Shown in pieces: positions 1 through 6,875 of a stretch of 14,314 nt of DNA. The stretch lies in assembly GCA_041669745.1 (NCBI GenBank), contig JBAYAO010000028.1, forward strand, positions 1 to 14,314, given 5' to 3'. Numbering within the stretch: position 1 is the first letter of the stretch; every line of letters starts with the position of its first letter. The notes under the pieces are model-generated. The model saw only the letters and a list, made by a program, of their open reading frames with translations. It made no database searches and was not told where the DNA came from. This DNA comes from JBAZDV01 sp041669745. GTDB lineage: Archaea; Thermoplasmatota; Thermoplasmata; Methanomassiliicoccales; Methanomethylophilaceae. Both the position numbers and the translations under genes were made by a program.

Positions 1-23
1 GATTACAAGCTTAAGCTATCCAA

Positions 24-97
24 GGGCCTGTAGCTCAGCTAGGTAGAGCATCTGACTTTTAATCAGGTGGTCAAGGGTTCGAATCCCTTCAGGCCCG
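24..97 (+). tRNA. tRNA-Lys (anticodon UUU)
   Basis: A full cloverleaf can be folded by eye. The acceptor arm GGGCCTG (24-30) pairs with CAGGCCC (90-96), with discriminator G97. The D arm is GCTC/GAGC. The anticodon stem TCTGA/TCAGG closes the loop CTTTTAA, which places anticodon TTT at 58-60 and reads lysine AAA/AAG codons. The T arm AAGGG-TTCGAAT-CCCTT (73-89) is canonical. There is no intron, and the CCA end is not encoded (CTG follows), so it must be added by tRNA nucleotidyltransferase. Only 23 bases precede the gene, so its promoter lies largely outside the window. Confidence 0.97.
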
Positions 98-100
98 CTG

Positions 101-193
101 ATGGTCTTCATGAGCGATCAAGACGAGCGGATCAAGTATGAGGAATATCGAATGAAGATACAGGAGTTTTCTCACAAACGGGTTACCCACTGA
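101..193 (+). CDS. Possible 30-residue small protein, unknown
   Basis: An open frame starts three bases after the tRNA and ends in TGA 18 bases before the ATG-TAG pair in front of rpoH. A second in-frame ATG at 110 would give 27 residues. The predicted peptide is hydrophilic and charged, beginning MVFMSDQDERIKYEEY, with no membrane segment, cysteine motif or family I recognise. No clear Shine-Dalgarno site precedes either ATG. It could be a real small protein, a leader peptide of the RNA polymerase operon, or a chance frame. Position between the tRNA and rpoH is its only contextual support, so confidence is low. Confidence 0.25.
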   Translation: MVFMSDQDERIKYEEYRMKIQEFSHKRVTH

Positions 194-201
194 CCGGCAG
201 T

Positions 202-228
202 GGAGCAATAATGTAGGTGAATCACTTG
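202..228 (+). promoter_or_regulatory. rpoH translation-start region with two Shine-Dalgarno sites
   Basis: GGAG (202-205) lies 5 bases before ATG 211, but that ATG is followed at once by TAG (214-216). The same GGAG is 11 bases from GTG 217. A second site, AGGTGA (215-220), fits the archaeal anti-Shine-Dalgarno and lies 5 bases before TTG 226. All three start codons are in the rpoH frame. The true rpoH start is therefore GTG 217 or TTG 226 and cannot be fixed by eye. Confidence 0.5.
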
Positions 229-492
229 GCAGCAGAGAATATCTCGTTTAACGTTCTCAAGCATGAACTTGTGCCTGAGCACTATCTTCTGACTCCAGAA
301 GAGGTCGATGCGGTCCTTTCCAAATTGAAGGTTACACGCGACCAACTTCCGAAAATCAGAAAGGGCGATGCAGGAATAAAAGTGCTGGAGAACATTTATG
401 GTCCCATCGATGAGGGCCGTGTCGTAAAAATCGTAAGAAAAAGTGCCACGGCGGAGGAGTTTGTCGGGTACAGACTTGTTACGAGGAGCTGA
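217..492 (+). CDS. rpoH: DNA-directed RNA polymerase subunit H
   Basis: This is the small archaeal RNA polymerase subunit H, equivalent to the C-terminal domain of eukaryotic Rpb5. It sits in the lower jaw of the enzyme near downstream DNA. The 91-residue product carries the family pattern: LKHELVPEH, then LPKIRKGD, then GRVVKIVRKSATAEEFVGYRLV at the end. It is slightly longer than usual subunit H proteins (about 75-85 residues) because of its N-terminal stretch. An in-frame TAG directly upstream bounds the start. GTG 217 gives 91 residues; TTG 226, which has AGGTGA 5 bases upstream, gives 88 and may be the real start. It is the first gene of the polymerase operon and ends 5 bases before rpoB. 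Confidence 0.95.
   Translation: MNHLAAENISFNVLKHELVPEHYLLTPEEVDAVLSKLKVTRDQLPKIRKGDAGIKVLENIYGPIDEGRVVKIVRKSATAEEFVGYRLVTRS
483..488 (+). promoter_or_regulatory. Shine-Dalgarno site of rpoB
   Basis: GAGGAG lies inside the last codons of rpoH, 9 bases before the rpoB ATG at 498. It supports that start and suggests translation of rpoB by ribosomes already on the rpoH message. Confidence 0.6.
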
Positions 493-497
493 GTTCT

Positions 498-3400
498 ATG
501 AGAGATTTGGTAAAGCTATACTTCGAAGAGCGCAGCATTGTTAATCATCACACCTCATCATTCGATGATTTTCTGGCAACCAACGACAACGTCAACAGCA
601 GGATGCAAAAGATTGTTGACGATATGAGGGTTCCGACAGACGATGCTGAGCGTGGCATAATAAAGTTGGACCAGGAACGCACAGGCGGTCGGGACATCGA
701 GATACGTATCGGGAGGAAGAGGGACGAGGACGGCAACGTAGATCCCCAGGCCAGACCGACCATACACATCGACGAGCCCAAGGTCATGGAGGCCAACGGA
801 TACAGTCACGAGCTCACCCCGATGGAAGCGAGACTGAGGAACCTGAATTATCTAGCACCCGTCTATGTGGATTTCACGGTCATCGAAGACGGAATAGAGA
901 AGGAGACAGAGACGGTCCATATCGGAGATCTCCCCATGATGGTAAAATCCAAGGGATGCAATCTCAACAAAGAGGTCATGGAGGCTCGCAAGGGCCGCGA
1001 GCTCACCGATGACGAATACAACAGGGAACTCATCCTGAGCAAGGAGGATCCGAGGGATCCCGGCGGATACTTCATAATCGGCGGTACCGAAAGGGTCCTG
1101 ATAACACTGGAGGACCTGGCGCCCAACAGGGTGATGGTAGAGTACAGCGAGAAATACGGTTCAGCCGTGGAGGTCGCGAAAGTGTTCTCTCAGAGGGAGG
1201 GGTATCGCGCACTCACGCTCGTCGAAAAGAAGAAGGACGGCATGGTGATGGTCTCCGTTCCTGTCGCTTCCGGTTCCATACCGCTCATTGCATTGATGAA
1301 AGCACTCGGTATGGAGTCAGATGCCGACATTTACGATACGATAGTGTCCAGTGAGGACATGTCCAATATAGTCTATTCCAATATAGAGAGCTGTTTCGAC
1401 AAGAAGAACTACGCACCCAACGGCTATCACACCAAGGAGGACGCGATCGCATTCCTCGAGAGGAATTTTGCAGCAGGTCAGGCGAAGGAATACAGGACGA
1501 AGAAAGTAGAGAGCATACTTGACCGTTCACTGCTACCGCACCTCGGAGACACTGAAGCCGATCGTATGAAGAAGGCGATCTTCCTTGGGCGTATAGCACG
1601 TGCCGTTCTCGAACTTTCCCTGGGCAAGAGGAAGGAGGACGACAAGGATCACTATGCCAACAAGAGACTGAAGCTCTCGGGCGATCTCATGGAAGATCTT
1701 TTCAGGACCAGTTTCAACAGTCTGATGAAGGATCTCAAGTATCAGTTGGAGAGGAACTGGGGAAGGAAGAGGGAGGACTTCAGAATATCCTCCTCCATTC
1801 GTCCCGATCTTCTCACACACAAACTGCTGCATGCACTCGCCACCGGAAACTGGGTAGGAGGGCGCGCAGGCGTATCCCAGCTTTTGGACAGGACATCCAA
1901 CATGTCCGCGATGTCCCACCTGAGGAGGATAACGTCATCGCTTACCAGGAGTCAACCGCACTTTGAGGCCCGTGATTTACATCCCACACAGTGGGGCAGA
2001 CTCTGTCCCTCAGAGACGCCGGAAGGTCAGAACTGCGGTCTTGTTAAGAATGCCGCGCTCATAATCGACGTTTCGGAAGGATTCCCTGAATCCGATGTCA
2101 AATGGATGCTCAAGGACCTCGGTCTGTCGCCGGTGAACCAGCAGAGCGTCCGTGTGTACGTAAACGGGGATCTCGTGGGCAGTCACGACGATGCCGAGCG
2201 GTTGGTCATGGAAGTTCGCGACAGAAGGAGATGCGGTCTACTGTCGAACGAGATCAATGTCCGTTTCGACGAAGAGATGAACGAGGTCATCATAAACTGT
2301 GACGAGGGCCGTCTTAGACGTCCGCTTCTGGTCGTCAAAGACGGAAGGACCATGCTCACAAGGAAGCATCTCGAAGGGATGTCCGAACATAAGGTCAAGT
2401 GGAACGATCTGTTCCGCGAGGGGATACTGGAATGGCTTGATGCTGAGGAGGAAGAGGATACCTACATCGCCGTCGACGCATTCGATACGCCCGACAGATG
2501 TGAGCATTGCGGCCATGCGCTGTCACCCACAGAGGTCGATTGGATGAACCCAGGGAAAGAAGGGGACGTAGTTCTGAAATGCAACCATTGCGGAGAGGAG
2601 TTCCTTGTCCCATCGAAGATAACACAGGAGCACACGCATATGGAGGTCGATCCGATGTGCATTCTCGGTGTTGCGGCGGGACTGGTCCCGTATCCGGAAC
2701 ACAACTCGTCGCCCCGTGTGACGATGGGTGCCGGAATGGCGAAACAGGCTTTGGGTATACCCGCTTCCAATTATCGTATCAGGCCCGATACCCGCGGACA
2801 TCTTTTGCATTACCCGCAGAAACCGATGGTACAGACCCAGACGATGGAATTCATGGGATACAATCACAGACCGGCGGGACAGAACTTCTGCATCGCGGTC
2901 CTTTCTTACCACGGATACAACATAGAGGATGCGCTGGTCATGAACAAAAGTTCGGTCCAGCGCGGTCTGGGCCGTTCGACGTTCATGAGGACGTATCGCA
3001 CGGAGGAACGCCGTTATCCCGGAGGGCAGGAAGATCATTTCGAGATACCTGCACCGGACGTGATGGGTGCCCGTGCGGATCTGGCATATGCATCACTCGG
3101 TGAGGACGGTCTAATTTCGCCCGAGGCGGAAGTGACCGGGAGCAACGTCCTCATCGGAAAGACGTCTCCTCCGCGTTTCCTCGAGGAAGAGACGGATTTC
3201 CTCACGCCCCAGAAGAGAAGGGAGACATCCATAACCGTCAGGCCTGGAGAATACGGGTATGTGGATTCCGTAATGGTCACTGAATCCGAGAACGGTTCCA
3301 GATTGGTAAGGGTCAAGGTGAGGGACCAGAGGATACCGGAACTCGGTGACAAATTCTGTTCGAGACACGGACAGAAAGGAGTCATAGGTCGGCTGGTGGA

Positions 3401-4085
3401 TCAATGCGACATGCCCTTCACCGCTGACGGTGTGACACCTGATCTGGTGGTTAATCCTCACGGTATACCTTCGCGTATGACCATCGCCCATGTTCTGGAG
3501 ATGATCGGCGGCAAGGTCGGTGCCATGGAGGGTCGCACAATCGACGGAACGGCCTTCTCGGGAGAGAGGGAGGAATCCATACGTGACGGACTGGTCAGGA
3601 ACGGGTTCAAGAACACGGGCAAAGAGGTCATGTACGACGGTACCACCGGACGTCAGATACAGACGGACGTCTACACGGGTGTGATATTCTACGAGAAGCT
3701 GCATCACATGGTCAGCGGAAAGATGCACGTCCGTTCGCGTGGACCCGTGCAGATACTCACACGTCAGCCAACAGAAGGACGTTCCAGACAGGGAGGTCTG
3801 AGATTTGGGGAGATGGAACGTGACTGTCTCATAGGTCACGGAGCGGCGATGGTCATAAAGGACCGTCTGTTGGACGAATCGGACGGGACACAGCAGTACG
3901 TCTGTGGAAATCCGAATTGCGGGCACATAGCCATAATGGACAGGCGCGGCGCGCTCTATTGTCCAGTGTGCAAGAACAACACCAATATCTACCTGGTTCA
4001 GACATCCTATGCTTTCAAACTGCTCATGGATGAGCTTCTGTCACTGGGTGTCGCCATGAGACTTCAGCTGGAGGATTTAAGATGA
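498..4085 (+). CDS. rpoB: DNA-directed RNA polymerase subunit B (unsplit)
   Basis: This is the second-largest RNA polymerase subunit (homologue of bacterial beta and Rpb2), forming one side of the active-site cleft. The 1195-residue chain is full length and not split into B'' and B'. Recognisable blocks are the DPGGYFIIGGTERVLI region near residue 185, DLHPTQWGRLCPSETPEGQN near 493-512, GYNIEDALVMNKSS near 806 and ELGDKFCSRHGQKG near 948-961. The C-terminal clamp zinc site is C1136, C1141, C1155 and C1158. An internal CxxC...CxxC pair (C668, C671, C695, C698) looks like an extra zinc ribbon between the DAEEEED and QEHTHMEVDP blocks. The end overlaps rpoA1 by 4 bases (ATGA). There is no intein. 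Confidence 0.99.
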   Translation: MRDLVKLYFEERSIVNHHTSSFDDFLATNDNVNSRMQKIVDDMRVPTDDAERGIIKLDQERTGGRDIEIRIGRKRDEDGNVDPQARPTIHIDEPKVMEANGYSHELTPMEARLRNLNYLAPVYVDFTVIEDGIEKETETVHIGDLPMMVKSKGCNLNKEVMEARKGRELTDDEYNRELILSKEDPRDPGGYFIIGGTERVLITLEDLAPNRVMVEYSEKYGSAVEVAKVFSQREGYRALTLVEKKKDGMVMVSVPVASGSIPLIALMKALGMESDADIYDTIVSSEDMSNIVYSNIESCFDKKNYAPNGYHTKEDAIAFLERNFAAGQAKEYRTKKVESILDRSLLPHLGDTEADRMKKAIFLGRIARAVLELSLGKRKEDDKDHYANKRLKLSGDLMEDLFRTSFNSLMKDLKYQLERNWGRKREDFRISSSIRPDLLTHKLLHALATGNWVGGRAGVSQLLDRTSNMSAMSHLRRITSSLTRSQPHFEARDLHPTQWGRLCPSETPEGQNCGLVKNAALIIDVSEGFPESDVKWMLKDLGLSPVNQQSVRVYVNGDLVGSHDDAERLVMEVRDRRRCGLLSNEINVRFDEEMNEVIINCDEGRLRRPLLVVKDGRTMLTRKHLEGMSEHKVKWNDLFREGILEWLDAEEEEDTYIAVDAFDTPDRCEHCGHALSPTEVDWMNPGKEGDVVLKCNHCGEEFLVPSKITQEHTHMEVDPMCILGVAAGLVPYPEHNSSPRVTMGAGMAKQALGIPASNYRIRPDTRGHLLHYPQKPMVQTQTMEFMGYNHRPAGQNFCIAVLSYHGYNIEDALVMNKSSVQRGLGRSTFMRTYRTEERRYPGGQEDHFEIPAPDVMGARADLAYASLGEDGLISPEAEVTGSNVLIGKTSPPRFLEEETDFLTPQKRRETSITVRPGEYGYVDSVMVTESENGSRLVRVKVRDQRIPELGDKFCSRHGQKGVIGRLVDQCDMPFTADGVTPDLVVNPHGIPSRMTIAHVLEMIGGKVGAMEGRTIDGTAFSGEREESIRDGLVRNGFKNTGKEVMYDGTTGRQIQTDVYTGVIFYEKLHHMVSGKMHVRSRGPVQILTRQPTEGRSRQGGLRFGEMERDCLIGHGAAMVIKDRLLDESDGTQQYVCGNPNCGHIAIMDRRGALYCPVCKNNTNIYLVQTSYAFKLLMDELLSLGVAMRLQLEDLR
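4070..4074 (+). promoter_or_regulatory. Shine-Dalgarno site of rpoA1
   Basis: GGAGG lies in the last codons of rpoB, 7 bases before ATG 4082 and 10 before the adjacent ATG 4085. The spacing favours 4082, the ATG that overlaps the rpoB TGA. Confidence 0.6.
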
Positions 4086-6874
4086 TGAAAGGCATTTCGA
4101 AAAGGATCGGATCGATCAAATTCTCCTGTGTCTCCCCGGAGGAGATCAGGAAAATGTCTGCGACGAAAATCATCACTGCGGATACCTATGATGATGAGGG
4201 CTATCCCATCGAAATGGGATTGATGGATCCGCATATGGGAGTCATTGAACCGGGTCTCCGGTGTAAAACATGCGGTTGTAAGGTTGATGAATGCCCGGGG
4301 CATTTCGGTCATATCGACCTTGCGATGCCGGTGATACATGTCGGCTTCATAAAGGATATCAAAGCTCTGTTGGAGTCGACCTGTCACAAATGCGGCAGGC
4401 TCATGCTGACGCCCGAACAGGTGGCGAGCCGCAGGGACAGCATGGAGACAATGGAAGAGCTCGGAGGGGATTCCGCGGATGCCAAATTGTTCTCCAAGGA
4501 GACGGCCAAGGACGCCTCCACGAAGGGAATCTGTCCTTACTGCGGTGCCGAGCAGATAAAGATCAAATTGGACAAACCTACGACCTTCCGTGAGGTGGTA
4601 GACAATCACAAGTTGACTGCGAAAGAGGTCCGCGAAAGACTGGAGCGTATTCCGGATCAGGATCTCATAACATTGGGAATGGATCCCGGTACATGCAGGC
4701 CGGAATGGATGGTGCTTACGGCACTGGCGGTTCCGCCGGTCACGGTCAGACCCTCGATCACGCTGGATTCAGGGGACAGATCCGAAGACGATCTCACCCA
4801 TAAACTGGTCGATGTCCTGAGGATCAACCAGAGACTGAGGGAGAATCGTGACGCAGGTGCACCGCAACTCATAGTGGAAGACCTGTGGGAACTGTTGCAG
4901 TATCACGTTACGACGTACTTCGACAATCAGACATCCGGTATCCCCCCAGCAAGGCACAGATCAGGACGTCCACTGAAGACGCTGACGCAGAGATTGAAGG
5001 GAAAGGAAGGTCGTTTCAGGTCTAATCTGTCTGGTAAGCGTGTCAATTTCTCGGCACGTACTGTCATTTCACCAGACCCGCTTCTTTCCATAAATGAGGT
5101 CGGAGTACCCATCTCGGCGGCCAGAGAGCTCACGGTACCCGTCCATGTGAACGAGCACAACATCGATGCATTGAGAAGGTTGATTGCAGGCGGTACGGAA
5201 CCGCTCGACGCGGACGGGAAATATCTCGCAGGTGTGAACTACATCATCAGGTCCGACGGAAGGAGGATCAGAGTGACGGATCGCAACGCTTCAGAGGTCG
5301 CCGAGAGCATCGAGATAGACTATGCTGTCGAGAGACAGCTGATCGACGGTGACGTGGTTCTCTTCAACAGGCAGCCCTCGCTGCACAGAATGTCGATGAT
5401 GGCGCATCGTGTAAGGGTGATGAGCGGGCGTACCTTCAGGTTCAATCTCTGCGACTGTCCTCCGTACAATGCGGATTTCGACGGTGACGAGATGAATCTT
5501 CACGTCCTGCAGAGCGAAGAGGCACGTGCTGAAGCACGCATCCTCATGCAGGTCCAGGAGAACATCCTGTCGCCCAGGTACGGCGGACCCATCATAGGAG
5601 CGATACACGATCATATCACCGGTGCGTACTTCCTTACCCATTGCAATCCCAAGTTCAGCAAGGCCAGGGCAATGAACATCCTGACGAGGCTGGACGACGT
5701 CGAGATCCCGGAGCCGATGACGGACGAAAACGGTGAGGAATACTGGACTGGAAGACAGCTATTCTCGATCGTTCTGCCCAAGGACTTCAGGGTGACGTTC
5801 AAAGCAAGTATCTGCCAGGGGTGCACCGTGTGCAAGAAGGAGAACTGTGAGCACGATGCCTATGTCAAGATACGTGACGGTCAACTGATCTGCGGAACAA
5901 TAGATGTCAAAGGCATCGGGAACAGCAAAGGGAAGATACTCGACCGCATAGCACGCGACTACGGGTCCGACAGGGCATGTCAGTTCATCAATGACGTTAC
6001 CAAAGTTGCGTTGGGTGCGATCATGGACCACGGTTTCAGCACTGGTATAGACGATGAGGATATCCCCGAGGAGGCAACACTCCAGATTTCGAATTTCAAT
6101 CAGGAATGCATAGCCAAGGTGAGCGATCTCGTGCAGTCGTATCAGGACGGGACACTGGATCAGATGCCCGGACGTTCCCTGAGGGAAACACTGGAAGTGA
6201 ACGTCATGAAGGTTCTCGGAGAGGCCCGTGATGAAGCCGGACGGATAGCAGGTAAACACCTGGGTATGCAGAATCCCGCGGTCATAATGGCCAAAGCCGG
6301 GGCCAGAGGTTCCATGCTCAATCTCTCGCAGATGGCAGGTTGCGTCGGACAGCAGGCCGTCCGTGGTGAGAGATTGGCAAGAGGGTATTGGGACAGGACA
6401 CTGCCTCATTTCAAGAAAGGGGATCTCGGAGCTTATGCCAGGGGTTTCGTGTCCAATTCATATAAGACGGGTCTCGCACCGACCGAGTTCTTCTTCCATT
6501 CGATGGGAGGGAGGGAAGGGTTGGTCGATACTGCCGTCAGGACGTCAAGGTCCGGTTACATGCAGAGGAGATTGATTTCCGCCCTGGAAGATCTGAAATT
6601 GACCGAGGACGGGTCGATCAGGAATACAGCAGGCACGATAATCCAGTTCGTGTACGGTGAGGACGGGATAGATCCATCGAGGGCCGTTCAAGGTAAGGCC
6701 ATCGATATCGATGACCTTTTCACAGAGGTCCTCGGGGACGAGGCGGACAAACTCCTGGCCCTTGAGAACAAGGATGTCGGAGAGGACTACGGTTCACGTG
6801 AGAAGGACGAAATGGAATACGTCGAGGAAGAAAGTCCTGAATTTGAGACCGAGACCGAATTCGAGAGTGAGTAA
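4082..6874 (+). CDS. rpoA1: DNA-directed RNA polymerase subunit A'
   Basis: This is the N-terminal part of the largest subunit (bacterial beta-prime, Rpb1). It carries the catalytic metal site in the block YNADFDGDEMN, with D465, D467 and D469. Zinc ligands near the N-terminus include C61, C64, C71 and H74, then C101/C104 with C151/C154. Other family blocks are the lid and rudder region with LSGKRVNFSARTVISPDP, FNRQPSLHRMSMMAHRV, GARGSMLNLSQMAG near 740, and the bridge-helix block TEFFFHSMGGREGLVDTAVR near 801. An additional cysteine cluster is C578, C581, C584 and C589. The product has 930 residues, including a strongly acidic C-terminal tail (about 16 Asp/Glu in the last 33) after the expected end near IDIDDL. 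ATG 4085 is an alternative start. Its TAA lies one base before rpoA2. Confidence 0.99.
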   Translation: MMKGISKRIGSIKFSCVSPEEIRKMSATKIITADTYDDEGYPIEMGLMDPHMGVIEPGLRCKTCGCKVDECPGHFGHIDLAMPVIHVGFIKDIKALLESTCHKCGRLMLTPEQVASRRDSMETMEELGGDSADAKLFSKETAKDASTKGICPYCGAEQIKIKLDKPTTFREVVDNHKLTAKEVRERLERIPDQDLITLGMDPGTCRPEWMVLTALAVPPVTVRPSITLDSGDRSEDDLTHKLVDVLRINQRLRENRDAGAPQLIVEDLWELLQYHVTTYFDNQTSGIPPARHRSGRPLKTLTQRLKGKEGRFRSNLSGKRVNFSARTVISPDPLLSINEVGVPISAARELTVPVHVNEHNIDALRRLIAGGTEPLDADGKYLAGVNYIIRSDGRRIRVTDRNASEVAESIEIDYAVERQLIDGDVVLFNRQPSLHRMSMMAHRVRVMSGRTFRFNLCDCPPYNADFDGDEMNLHVLQSEEARAEARILMQVQENILSPRYGGPIIGAIHDHITGAYFLTHCNPKFSKARAMNILTRLDDVEIPEPMTDENGEEYWTGRQLFSIVLPKDFRVTFKASICQGCTVCKKENCEHDAYVKIRDGQLICGTIDVKGIGNSKGKILDRIARDYGSDRACQFINDVTKVALGAIMDHGFSTGIDDEDIPEEATLQISNFNQECIAKVSDLVQSYQDGTLDQMPGRSLRETLEVNVMKVLGEARDEAGRIAGKHLGMQNPAVIMAKAGARGSMLNLSQMAGCVGQQAVRGERLARGYWDRTLPHFKKGDLGAYARGFVSNSYKTGLAPTEFFFHSMGGREGLVDTAVRTSRSGYMQRRLISALEDLKLTEDGSIRNTAGTIIQFVYGEDGIDPSRAVQGKAIDIDDLFTEVLGDEADKLLALENKDVGEDYGSREKDEMEYVEEESPEFETETEFESE

Positions 6875-6875
6875 A

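Noticed and set aside
2507..3103. 198-codon plus-strand frame overlapping rpoB in another phase
   Set aside because: The same bases encode invariant RpoB blocks; the alternative product is low in hydrophobic patterning and unrecognisable.
3111..3926. 271-codon open frame on the minus strand within rpoB
   Set aside because: It is antisense to conserved rpoB sequence, has no recognisable family features and follows from codon bias of the true gene.
5759..6409. 216-codon minus-strand frame within rpoA1
   Set aside because: Antisense shadow of conserved A' sequence without start signals or family likeness.
6711..6875. Longer rpoA2 form starting 55 codons upstream, inside rpoA1
   Set aside because: The added sequence is an out-of-frame reading of the rpoA1 end with no family similarity; ATG 6876, one base after the rpoA1 stop, is the sensible start.
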